From Porphyromonadaceae bacterium UBA2751 (GTDB lineage Bacteria > Bacteroidota > Bacteroidia > Bacteroidales > Muribaculaceae): a DNA stretch of 64,000 nt. The translations under genes and the position numbers were made by a program. Below are positions 51,101-58,941 of this stretch, in pieces (positions within the stretch are counted from its first letter, which is position 1; every line of letters begins with the position of its first letter). The DNA is taken from contig DEJJ01000017.1 in NCBI GenBank assembly GCA_002353285.1, positions 24,282-88,281 on the forward strand. Reading direction: 5' to 3'. Under the pieces are notes generated by a model that saw only the letters and a list, made by a program, of their open reading frames with translations, was not told where the DNA came from and did no database searches.

Positions 51101-52114
51101 CTAAACTTTTATCACCTCCTGCTTGCTCTTGCCAAGCATCCAGGGGGCATGGTAATGAACAAACCAAGCAAAGGGGTAGATTGCCGCCATGACTACTAAC
51201 GGAGCTATGAACTTAATCCAGATGTAATCGTCCATCACACCCACATAGGTGGCACGCTCAAGCATCACTTTCACAAAGCCTATCAGGTGATTCTGGAACG
51301 CCAGATACACTGTACCGTTCATCACCACCAGTTGAATCGCACGATTGCGGCCATAGCGATTGGCAAACCACTTGGCGATAGCAATGTAGGTGGGAATCGT
51401 CATCACGCCACAGGCTATCTTTATCACGTTCATGCTGTTTTTCTCCTCGATGTAGATGCTCAGCACCATTATCACTATCGAGATCACGCCAAGCGTAAGC
51501 AGCACGGCAGTGCGGCGCTTTGAGCTGAACTCCACGCCCTGGATGTAGCGCTTGAAGCTGTTGCCAAAGGCGTAGAACGGCATGTAGACCATCGCGTTCC
51601 ACACGTGCCAGTAGTTTTCAAGTGGGCAGTTGATGGCGGCTACCGAGAGCATGATGCTCGCCGGGAACACCCATTGCTGCGGCAGCCACCGCTGCATCAA
51701 GTAGTAGAGCAGCTGCATCACCAGCAGGCACGACAGGTACCAGAAGGTGCCCAGCACCGTGTGTGGCTCACCCTTGACAAAGTCGACCAGCGGCTGCCAC
51801 CAGCTCACATCGGCGTCGCCCAGCCGCTGACCCACCAGCAGCCACAGGGCATAGAACACCACAAAGAAGGTGAAGTAAGGCACCAATATCTGCCTGCCAC
51901 GATGCTTGAAGAATTGCCCCAAGGTGCTGTACTTGGCAATGTCGAAGAGGTAGCCCGAGATGCAAAAGAAGAGCGGGATGCGCAAGTTGATAATCACCTT
52001 GCCATCCATGATGGGTGTCTGCGGAGGAGTGTGAAACAGTATCACCAGGAAGATACTGAAAAACCTCACATAGTCAAGCCACGGTATGCGCTCTTTCTTT
52101 AATGCAGAATTCAT
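51101..52114 (-). CDS. Acyltransferase 3 family membrane protein
   Basis: A 337-residue integral membrane protein starting at MNSALKKERIPWLDYVRFFS; an in-frame TTG nine bases earlier is rejected. The N-terminal IPWLDYVRFFSIFLVILFHTP contains the conserved catalytic-helix His-containing motif of the acyltransferase-3 family, and INLRIPLFFCISGYLFD follows. About ten helices are present. These enzymes O-acetylate or acylate surface polysaccharides. The next-door EamA gene is on the same strand, 60 bp on, and could be cotranscribed. Confidence 0.85.
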   Translation of the reverse strand: MNSALKKERIPWLDYVRFFSIFLVILFHTPPQTPIMDGKVIINLRIPLFFCISGYLFDIAKYSTLGQFFKHRGRQILVPYFTFFVVFYALWLLVGQRLGDADVSWWQPLVDFVKGEPHTVLGTFWYLSCLLVMQLLYYLMQRWLPQQWVFPASIMLSVAAINCPLENYWHVWNAMVYMPFYAFGNSFKRYIQGVEFSSKRRTAVLLTLGVISIVIMVLSIYIEEKNSMNVIKIACGVMTIPTYIAIAKWFANRYGRNRAIQLVVMNGTVYLAFQNHLIGFVKVMLERATYVGVMDDYIWIKFIAPLVVMAAIYPFAWFVHYHAPWMLGKSKQEVIKV

Positions 52115-52170
52115 AATGCACAATGCATAATCATCCTCGTTCTCTGTTCACAATCTTCGATTCTCGTGAA

Positions 52171-54942
52171 TCAAACTACCACGTTGACGATTTTGTTGGG
52201 AACCACAATCACCTTCTTGGGCTGCTTGCCGTCGAGCCAGCGGGCTGCTCCCTCGTGAGCCAGGGCCTGAGCCTGAACCTCGTCCTGAGCGGTGCCAGCG
52301 GGCACCTCAATGTTGAAGCGGGGCTTGCCGTTGAACAGAACGGTGTACTTCACCACGCTCTCCTTCAGGTAATCCTCGTTCCACTGAGGCCACTGAGCGT
52401 CGCACACGGTGCCCTGCTCACCAAGCACGTGCCACAGCTCCTCGGCAATGTGGGGAGCAAACGGCGAGAGCAGCACCACCAGGTCGCGATACACGCTCTT
52501 AGCCTTGCACTTCATGGTGCTGAGCTCGTTGACGCATATCATGAACGCTGCAACGCTGGTGTTGTAGGAGAACTGCTCAATGTCTTGAGTCACCTTCTTG
52601 ATGAGCTTGTGAATCGACTTCAGCGCCTCGGCGCTGGGTTTCTCGTCGACAAGCTGCATCTCATCGCCCTTGAAGAAGAGTCCCCACAGGCGCTTGAGGA
52701 AGCGGCTCACACCACCTATGTTGTTAGGATCCCAAGGCTTGCTTGCCTCGACAGGACCAAGGAACATCTCGTAGAGACGCAGCGTGTCGGCACCAAAGCG
52801 CTCAACGATGTCGTCGGGGTTAACCACGTTGTACATCGACTTCGACATCTTCTCGATTGCCCAGCCGCAGATGTACTTGCCATTCTCGAGCACAAACTCG
52901 GCATTGGCATACTCAGGGCTCCAAGCCTTGAACGCCTCAACGTCGAGAATGTCATTCTCAACCAGGTTGATGTCGACGTGAATCTGGGTGGTGTCGTAGT
53001 CATTCTTGAGGTTGTAGGACACAAACGTGTTGGTGTCCTTGATGCGGTAAACGAAGTTTGAGCGACCTTGAATCATGCCTTGGTTCACAAGTTTACGGAA
53101 AGGCTCGGGTTCGCACACATAACCGTAGTCGTACAGGAACTTGTTCCAGAAGCGGCTGTAAATCAAGTGACCGGTAGCGTGCTCGGTACCACCCACATAC
53201 AGGTCAACTTGACGCCAATACTCGTCGGCTTCCTTGCTCACGAGGGCATTGTCGTTGTGTGGGTCCATGTAGCGCAGGTAGTAGGCGCTCGAGCCAGCAA
53301 AGCCAGGCATGGTGTTCAGCTCGAGTGGACGGCCATTGGCCGCTACCCAGTTCTTAGCACGGCCCAGTGGAGGCTCACCAGTCTCGGTGGGCAGGAACTT
53401 GTCTACCTCGGGCAGCTGCAGTGGCAGCTCGCTCTCGTCAAGGGGCTGTGGCTGCCCGTCCTCATCGTAATAGATGGGGAAGGGCTCGCCCCAGTAGCGC
53501 TGACGGCTGAAGATGGCGTCGCGCAGACGATAGTTCACTTTCACCTTGCCTATTCCAGCCTCGGCGATATATTCCTTGGTCTTGGCAATGGCGTCTTTCA
53601 CCTGCAAGCCGTTGAGCTGCAAGCGCTCATTGCTCGAGTTCATCATGATGCCGTCCTTGGCATCAAAGCTCTCCTCGCTCACATCGGCACCCTCAATCAG
53701 CGGGATGATGGGCAGGTCGAAGTGGCGGGCAAAGGCATAGTCGCGGCTGTCGTGGGCTGGCACTGCCATGATGGCACCAGTGCCATAACCGGCCAGCACA
53801 TAGTCGCTGATGTAGATGGGTATCTCCTTGCCAGTGACGGGGTTGAGGGCATAACTGCCGCTGAACACGCCGCTCACCTTCTTCTCTATCATGCGCTCAC
53901 GCTCGGTCTTGTGCTTAACTTCATCGAGATAGGCATCAACGGCGGCACGCTGCTCGGGTGTCACAACCTGCTCCACATATTCGCTCTCGGGCGCCAGCAC
54001 CATGAAGGTCACGCCAAAGATGGTGTCGGCCCTGGTGGTGAAGATGAGCAACTGCTCGTCGCTGCCCACGATGGGGAATAGCATCTCGGCACCCTCGCTG
54101 TAGCCTATCCAGTTTTTCTGGGTCTCCTTGATCGACTCGCTCCACTCAATGGTGTCGAGGTCACGCAGCAGGCGGCCAGCGTAGGCGCTCACGCGCAGGC
54201 ACCACTGGCGCATCACCTTCTGCTCCACGGGATAGCCACCACGCACCGAGAGGCCCTCGCTCACCTCGTCGTTGGCAAGCACCGTGCCCAGCTTGGGGCA
54301 CCAGTTCACCATCGTGTTGCCCAGGTAGGCGATGCGGTAGTTCATGAGCATCTGGCTACGCTCCGCGTTGGTCATGGCGTTCCACTCGTCGGCGGTGAAC
54401 TCCACATTAGCGCTGGTATGTGCGTTGCAGCCCTCGCTACCGTTCTTCTCAAAATATGCCACAAGCTCATCGATGGGACGAGCCTTGTCGAGCTCGGTGT
54501 TATAGTAGCTCTTGAACATCTGCAGAAACGCCCACTGGGTCCACTTGTAGTAGCCAGGCTCGCAGGTGCGCACCTCACGGTCCCAGTCGTAGCAGAAGCC
54601 TATCTTCTCGAGCTGCTCACGGTAGCGCTTGATGTTCTGGTTGGTGGTGATTTCAGGATGCTGGCCAGTCTTGATGGCATATTGCTCGGCGGGCAGGCCA
54701 TAGGCATCATAGCCCATGGGGTGAAGCACGTTGAAGCCACGCTGACGCTTGTAGCGCGCATAGATGTCGCTGGCAATGTAGCCCAGCGGATGACCCACGT
54801 GCAAACCAGCACCGCTGGGATAGGGGAACATGTCGAGAACATAGAACTTGGGTTTGCTCTCATCGATGTCAACCTTATAGGTGTTGTTATCCTTCCAGTA
54901 CTGTTGCCACTTTTTCTCAATCTCGTTAAAGTTATAATCCAT
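52171..54942 (-). CDS. leuS: Leucyl-tRNA synthetase
   Basis: A 923-residue class I synthetase. The HIGH-type motif is GLHVGHPLGYIASDIYARYK (about 46-65). The CP1 editing domain lies at about 225-420. KMSKSMYNVVNPDDIVERFG near residue 697 is the KMSKS loop. The anticodon-binding domain and the short C-terminal domain follow. Length is within the family range. It charges tRNA-Leu in the cytoplasm. It has its own -7 element and is not part of a visible operon. Confidence 0.97.
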   Translation of the reverse strand: MDYNFNEIEKKWQQYWKDNNTYKVDIDESKPKFYVLDMFPYPSGAGLHVGHPLGYIASDIYARYKRQRGFNVLHPMGYDAYGLPAEQYAIKTGQHPEITTNQNIKRYREQLEKIGFCYDWDREVRTCEPGYYKWTQWAFLQMFKSYYNTELDKARPIDELVAYFEKNGSEGCNAHTSANVEFTADEWNAMTNAERSQMLMNYRIAYLGNTMVNWCPKLGTVLANDEVSEGLSVRGGYPVEQKVMRQWCLRVSAYAGRLLRDLDTIEWSESIKETQKNWIGYSEGAEMLFPIVGSDEQLLIFTTRADTIFGVTFMVLAPESEYVEQVVTPEQRAAVDAYLDEVKHKTERERMIEKKVSGVFSGSYALNPVTGKEIPIYISDYVLAGYGTGAIMAVPAHDSRDYAFARHFDLPIIPLIEGADVSEESFDAKDGIMMNSSNERLQLNGLQVKDAIAKTKEYIAEAGIGKVKVNYRLRDAIFSRQRYWGEPFPIYYDEDGQPQPLDESELPLQLPEVDKFLPTETGEPPLGRAKNWVAANGRPLELNTMPGFAGSSAYYLRYMDPHNDNALVSKEADEYWRQVDLYVGGTEHATGHLIYSRFWNKFLYDYGYVCEPEPFRKLVNQGMIQGRSNFVYRIKDTNTFVSYNLKNDYDTTQIHVDINLVENDILDVEAFKAWSPEYANAEFVLENGKYICGWAIEKMSKSMYNVVNPDDIVERFGADTLRLYEMFLGPVEASKPWDPNNIGGVSRFLKRLWGLFFKGDEMQLVDEKPSAEALKSIHKLIKKVTQDIEQFSYNTSVAAFMICVNELSTMKCKAKSVYRDLVVLLSPFAPHIAEELWHVLGEQGTVCDAQWPQWNEDYLKESVVKYTVLFNGKPRFNIEVPAGTAQDEVQAQALAHEGAARWLDGKQPKKVIVVPNKIVNVVV

Positions 54943-54979
54943 ATCTTCGTATTATATAATATTATTCTAAATTAAGCTA

Positions 54980-54987
54980 CAAAGGTA
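54980..54987 (-). promoter_or_regulatory. -7 element of leuS
   Basis: TACCTTTG on the minus strand (54987-54980), 38 bp before the start codon. No convincing -33 TTG is present. Confidence 0.5.
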
Positions 54988-55167
54988 CAAAATACTTTTT
55001 AGTTATTAATAATTAGCTCTCAGTTTTTTGATTTATATGACCCTGATGTAGAGTCAATGTAAATAAATTTATACGCTGGAATTGAAAATAACGAACCAAA
55101 AATTTTAGTATTAAAGCTTAGCAGAGGGTCAGAGAGGGAATAGATTTTCTCCTTGCGGGTGATTATA

Positions 55168-56259
55168 TCACTCCACCATGACGTAGTTTGTGCTGCGTCC
55201 TCCGGCATCAGCCTTTCTTAGTATTCCCTTTGTGATAAGGTCGTTTATATCATTAAGTGCTGTGTCGGAAGAGCATTTAGCTATTTTTGCCCATTTGCTG
55301 GTGGTGAGTTTTCCGAAGAAACCGTCGAACTGCATATTCAACAGCTTTCGTTGCCTTTCGTTGAAAGTGACATCACGATAACGTTCCCAAAATTCTGCTT
55401 TACGCATTACCGCCGACAAGATGTCTTCGGTAGAATCTAATGCCTGTTCAAAGCACCCCAAGAACCATAATAGCCACTCGGTGATGTCGCCATCGCCATG
55501 TTGTGTGCGTTCCAGCACTTCGTAATACTCCTTCTGCATCTCTTTTATTGCGGCCGACATGCTATAAAACCGCTTGCTGCAATTCTCGGAACGTGCAAGG
55601 AGCATTTCGGTCAAGGCTCTTGTTATTCGGCCATTGCCATCGTCAAAGGGGTGAATCGATACAAACCACAAGTGTGCTATTGCCGCTTTCAGCACAGCAT
55701 CAACATCCTCACTGTCATTTACCCAGGCTATGAAGCGTTCCATCTCGGCTGGCACACGTTCGGCCGCTGGGGCCTGATAATGAACTTTCTCCTTACCCAT
55801 AGCCCCCGACACTACCTGCATTTCACCCGAACGGTATTTGCCCACATCAATGCGATACAATCCACTCATTCCTGTTGGGAACAACACATTGTGCCATCCA
55901 AAAAGGCGGTCGTGAGTGAGTGGCTTGGCGAAGTTTTGAGTCGCATCCAACTGCATTTCCACCACACCATCAACGTAGCGTGAAACTGGCACCAGCCCAG
56001 CAGTATCTATGCCCAATCGGCGAGCTATTGAGGAACGAACTTCAGCAAGATTCAGTTTGTCGCCTTCAATCTCCGATGAACGCACAAGTTCGAGCGACAT
56101 GTTTGAGAGGACTGCCTCATCTTGAGAATCAAATCCCAACGACAACATTTTGCCCAAAACTTGTCCCTGCCTGGCGCGTACTCGCCCCAATTCGGTCAGT
56201 ATACGTTGGCTATCATAACGAAACTGCCACCAATTATCGTGATCATGTATAAATCGCAT
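55168..56259 (-). CDS. Fic/DUF4172 family AMP-transferase with C-terminal winged helix
   Basis: The 363-residue protein starts at MRFIHDHDNWWQF; an in-frame TTG lies inside the promoter and is rejected. The catalytic Fic motif HPFDDGNGRITR is at 203-214. An inhibitory helix motif SSEIEG (61-66) near the N-terminus places its Glu65 to block the active site, as in self-inhibited class II Fic proteins. The C-terminal 60 residues form a winged helix (SKWAKIAKCSSDTALNDIND), suggesting DNA binding. Fic proteins AMPylate target proteins; the target here is unknown. Two 33-bp repeats lie upstream, one in the promoter. Confidence 0.88.
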   Translation of the reverse strand: MRFIHDHDNWWQFRYDSQRILTELGRVRARQGQVLGKMLSLGFDSQDEAVLSNMSLELVRSSEIEGDKLNLAEVRSSIARRLGIDTAGLVPVSRYVDGVVEMQLDATQNFAKPLTHDRLFGWHNVLFPTGMSGLYRIDVGKYRSGEMQVVSGAMGKEKVHYQAPAAERVPAEMERFIAWVNDSEDVDAVLKAAIAHLWFVSIHPFDDGNGRITRALTEMLLARSENCSKRFYSMSAAIKEMQKEYYEVLERTQHGDGDITEWLLWFLGCFEQALDSTEDILSAVMRKAEFWERYRDVTFNERQRKLLNMQFDGFFGKLTTSKWAKIAKCSSDTALNDINDLITKGILRKADAGGRSTNYVMVE

Positions 56260-56277
56260 AATTCCTGTTTTTGGGGA

Positions 56278-56308
56278 CAAAAATAGACCTTTTTCGGAGA
56301 AAAACCAA
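56278..56308 (-). promoter_or_regulatory. Promoter of the Fic gene, overlapping a repeat
   Basis: On the minus strand TTG (56308-56306) and TATTTTTG (56285-56278) are 20 bp apart, with TTCGGAGAA (56293-56301) of the first 33-bp repeat in the spacer. Confidence 0.65.
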
Positions 56309-56354
56309 ATTATTCACCGATTTTTTTCGGCGAATAGAAACATTATTCACCGAA
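56292..56354 (+). repeat. Two tandem 33-bp repeats upstream of the Fic gene
   Basis: Each unit pairs a TTCGGnGAA word with an inverted partner TTCACCGA 20 bp on. The words are centred at 56297/56317 and 56330/56350. The period is 33 bp and the two units differ only in the middle. Confidence 0.85.
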
Positions 56355-56416
56355 TTTATTTCAAAAAAAATAATTGTGTTAAAATCCTCACTGCCGACAA
56401 AAACGCGTAAAAAACT

Positions 56417-56447
56417 TGCTTTTACCACGATTGTTGCCTAATTTTGT
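56417..56447 (+). promoter_or_regulatory. Promoter of the plug-domain lipoprotein
   Basis: TTG at 56417-56419 and TAATTTTG at 56440-56447 with a 20-bp spacer. Transcription would start about 30 bp before the ATG at 56485. Confidence 0.65.
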
Positions 56448-56484
56448 GATTAAATCATGTTATGTCATTAAAAATAATGATGTT

Positions 56485-56880
56485 ATGAAAAAATTGATTC
56501 TAGTATTCATGGTTGCTCTCTTGGCCGGTTGTTCTGGCTCTAGATTGGCGTCGGGTGGAGTGGAAAGAAACTACCTGAACTTTGAAAGCACTATCGAGGG
56601 CAAAGAGCCTGGAGTGCAGTTTGACCATTCGTCGGGCGATCCTGCCGTGTCGCCATCAATTCTCATTCGTGGCATCAACTCACTAAACGCCAGCACCTAT
56701 CCTCTGGTTATCCTCGATGGTATGGCCTACGATGGACCACTCAACATGATTAATCCTAACGACATCGAGTCGGTAAAGGTTCTCAAGAATGCCTCCGAGA
56801 CAGCTATCTACGGCATCCGTGGAGGTAACGGCGTCTTAGTTATAACCACTAAAAAAGGAAAAGCCCCAAAAAGCAAATAA
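56485..56880 (+). CDS. Stand-alone SusC/TonB-receptor plug-domain lipoprotein
   Basis: The 131-residue protein starts at MKKLILVFMVALLAGC; an in-frame upstream start lies before the promoter. A lipobox at LLAGC (Cys16) precedes a plug-like domain with VSPSILIRGINSLN, PLVILDGM and NPNDIESVKVLKNASETAIYGIRGGNGVLVITTKKGK. These are the signature segments of SusC-type plug domains. No beta-barrel follows, so it is not a channel. It could be an inhibitor, partner or cast-off of a SusC system. No SusD gene is near. Confidence 0.75.
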   Translation: MKKLILVFMVALLAGCSGSRLASGGVERNYLNFESTIEGKEPGVQFDHSSGDPAVSPSILIRGINSLNASTYPLVILDGMAYDGPLNMINPNDIESVKVLKNASETAIYGIRGGNGVLVITTKKGKAPKSK

Positions 56881-56923
56881 CACTAAAAACACATACAACC
56901 TACAAAACAATTAAAAATTATTA

Positions 56924-56971
56924 AAAAACGAGATAATTTTATCGTTTTTCGATAAATCCATTATATCTTTG
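56924..56971 (+). promoter_or_regulatory. Operator-like inverted repeats and -7 element ahead of the DUF2975/XRE pair
   Basis: TTATCG/CGATAA (56939-56955) and AAAAACGA/TCGTTTTT (56924-56949) form overlapping inverted repeats. TATCTTTG at 56964-56971 is the -7 element. The arrangement is what an XRE repressor site would look like. It is a guess with no direct support. Confidence 0.35.
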
Positions 56972-57026
56972 CTGGCGAATTCTAATGTTTAACCCTTCCC
57001 GAGCTCGGGTTTAAACTTTTTTCGTC

Positions 57027-57509
57027 ATGAACAAAAAAACAGTAAAATTCCTGAAAATCGTGTGTTATGTGATGCTGGCACTCATCCCATTGTGGCTTAT
57101 ATTCTATGGTGTGCAATCCTATTTTGTTCTCACCACTGGCAGTGGCGAGGGAGTGATTAACTGGGACTCGCCTCGCATAGGAGTAAAAGTGACCTTCTTC
57201 ATCCTGCACCGTCTTGCTATGCTCACTATGGCTGGACTCTTCACCGCCTTTATAGTTAATATATTAAGGTACTTGAAAGACGGCACTATTTTTAGCCGTG
57301 CTAATGTGATACTGCTCTGGGTGATGGTGCTGGTGCTGCCCATCTACTCCTTCTTGAGCGACAACAAGAGCATCGCTTGCGCCAAAACCGACGAGCTTGC
57401 CGTAGTCATAACTGACAACATGTTTCTCTATCCACTGGTGGCATTAATCATCGCGTCGCTCTACAAGATTGCCTACGACGTTGCCGAAGAACAAAAGTTA
57501 ACCATCTAA
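57027..57509 (+). CDS. DUF2975 family membrane protein
   Basis: A 160-residue protein with four predicted helices (about 7-27, 52-76, 94-113, 128-150). It shows the DUF2975 layout: an N-terminal helix pair with a long loop, an RYLKDGTIFSRANVILLWVM segment in the middle, and a short charged tail EEQKLTI. The gene is followed after 20 bp by a small XRE regulator gene. This DUF2975-HTH pair recurs across bacteria with no known function, and the small protein is probably its transcriptional regulator. Confidence 0.8.
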   Translation: MNKKTVKFLKIVCYVMLALIPLWLIFYGVQSYFVLTTGSGEGVINWDSPRIGVKVTFFILHRLAMLTMAGLFTAFIVNILRYLKDGTIFSRANVILLWVMVLVLPIYSFLSDNKSIACAKTDELAVVITDNMFLYPLVALIIASLYKIAYDVAEEQKLTI

Positions 57510-57529
57510 TTTTTTGAACCCTCATTTAT

Positions 57530-57745
57530 ATGATTGTAGTAAATCTTGATGTGATGATGGCGCGGCGCAAAATGTCGCTGGGCGAGCTGAGCGAGCGTGT
57601 GGGCATCACCCTCGCCAACCTCTCAATCCTGAAAAACGGCAAGGCACGGGCGGTGCGACTCTCTACCCTCGACGCCATCTGCCGAGCCCTCGACTGCACC
57701 CCAGGCGACATCCTGGAGTATCGCCCCGACAATAACGAACAATAA
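57530..57745 (+). CDS. Small XRE-family helix-turn-helix regulator
   Basis: A 71-residue YozG-like DNA-binding protein. It reads VNLDVMMARRKMSLGELSERVGITLANLSILKNGKARAVRLSTLDAICRAL as one HTH unit, broken here by length limits, with the recognition helix near residues 27-38. LDCTPGDILEYRPD at the end is typical. The 20-bp gap to the DUF2975 gene implies cotranscription. It probably regulates its own operon, possibly through the inverted repeats at 56924-56955. Confidence 0.87.
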   Translation: MIVVNLDVMMARRKMSLGELSERVGITLANLSILKNGKARAVRLSTLDAICRALDCTPGDILEYRPDNNEQ

Positions 57746-57796
57746 TTCACATTAAATTATTATTATTGCATAATTATTAATCATAACTGACATAAG

Positions 57797-58708
57797 ATGA
57801 AAAAACTCTACTTACTGCTGCTTGCTGCAGCAATCACAGCGCCCTGCATGAGTGGCGCTGAACCGACCGACACAGTGAAAGTAATCAACAATCCAAGCAA
57901 AGTCACCATCACCAAGGGCGACGGCAAGGTGAAACTGAAAGTGGACGGGAGCAAAGACGACAAGGATTACCAATATGAGTACAAAGTCTCGGCCGATGCC
58001 GATAACCGCCTCTATGCACACGAGAGCGAGAGCGGACACATGAAGTTTCGTTACCCATTTTCAAGGTACGACAGCACCTACAAGGTGCCACACTGGGAAG
58101 TGTTTACCAGCGACCTTATGTTTGGCTGGGGGCGTCACAGTGTTGCCGATGCCGACCGTGATTGCGTGAAGAAGTCGATGAGCGAGATTGGCATCCTCAA
58201 CCTCGTGGCTTTGGCCAGAGTGTTCAACCAGGGACGCTCGCGAGTGTCGCTCGGCGTGGGTTTCAACTGGCATCGCTATGGTCTTGAGAAGCCCTACTTC
58301 TGGAGCCGCAGTGAGGATGGAGTGCTGGGTTACAATAAGCTTGACGAGCAGCACGACAAGCATCACACCACCCTGCTCGTGCGCTCAATGCAGTTCCCAC
58401 TCATGTTCAACCAGTCGCTGGGCAAGAACTGGAATGTGGCAGTGGGCGCAGTGATGAACTGGAACTTCTTTGCCGACTACAAGAACTCCTACCGCACAGG
58501 CAAGAGCGACTTCAGCGAGACCACTCGCGGCCTAAACCAGCGCAAGATCTCGTTCGACGGCATCGCAATGCTAAGCTGGCACGGACTCGGTGCCTACTTC
58601 CGCTACGCGCCACAGAGCGTAATGAAAACTGGCTGGGGACCCGAAATCAAGAACCGCTGGACCCTGGGCATAGTGCTGCGAGGCTTCCCACACCACAGGC
58701 GCCACTAA
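57797..58708 (+). CDS. Exported protein, probable outer-membrane beta-barrel
   Basis: A 303-residue protein with a signal peptide (about 1-20, LYLLLLAAAITAPCMSG). Residues 30-75 are charged and polar. From about 100 on, strands of alternating hydrophobic residues suggest an eight-stranded barrel (VFTSDLMFGWGRHS, RVSLGVGFNWHRYGL, VAVGAVMNWNFFADY, RWTLGIVLRGF). It ends in a short basic tail FPHHRRH rather than a terminal aromatic residue, so a barrel is likely but not certain. I do not recognise a named family. It lies 51 bp behind the small XRE gene. Confidence 0.6.
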   Translation: MKKLYLLLLAAAITAPCMSGAEPTDTVKVINNPSKVTITKGDGKVKLKVDGSKDDKDYQYEYKVSADADNRLYAHESESGHMKFRYPFSRYDSTYKVPHWEVFTSDLMFGWGRHSVADADRDCVKKSMSEIGILNLVALARVFNQGRSRVSLGVGFNWHRYGLEKPYFWSRSEDGVLGYNKLDEQHDKHHTTLLVRSMQFPLMFNQSLGKNWNVAVGAVMNWNFFADYKNSYRTGKSDFSETTRGLNQRKISFDGIAMLSWHGLGAYFRYAPQSVMKTGWGPEIKNRWTLGIVLRGFPHHRRH

Positions 58709-58750
58709 TCCCCAACTAACAACTAACAACCCTGCTTTATCCATAATTAC

Positions 58751-58784
58751 AACCCTGCTGCAGCTCAACGCCCAGCAGGGTTTT
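58751..58784 (+). terminator. Terminator after the barrel-like gene
   Basis: AACCCTGCTG pairs with CAGCAGGGTT around a 12-nt loop, followed by TT. A single AACCCTGCT word also occurs at 58728, upstream. Confidence 0.8.
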
Positions 58785-58839
58785 CAATTCTCCAACTATA
58801 ATCAACTATCACTCATACTTTTACGAACCAACAATCACT

Positions 58840-58905
58840 ATTTTGTCCGTTTTTCCAATGCTTTTTAGGGGCATTTTGTCCGTTTTTCCAATTTTCTTGA
58901 ATTTT
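58840..58905 (+). repeat. Orphan pair of 33-bp TTTTGTCCGTTTTTCC repeats
   Basis: ATTTTGTCCGTTTTTCCAAT occurs exactly at 58840-58859 and 58873-58892, a 33-bp period with the last 13 bp of each unit diverged. It lies between the barrel-like gene and the GH3 gene, which face each other. No AAA or Fic gene is adjacent. Confidence 0.7.
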
Positions 58906-58941
58906 AAATGCCCCAACCTCAGGCCGCAAGCCTCTCATAAC

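Noticed and set aside
55020..55208. Small minus-strand open frame behind the Fic gene
   Set aside because: It overlaps the end of the Fic gene in another frame, has no promoter and shows no protein-like pattern.
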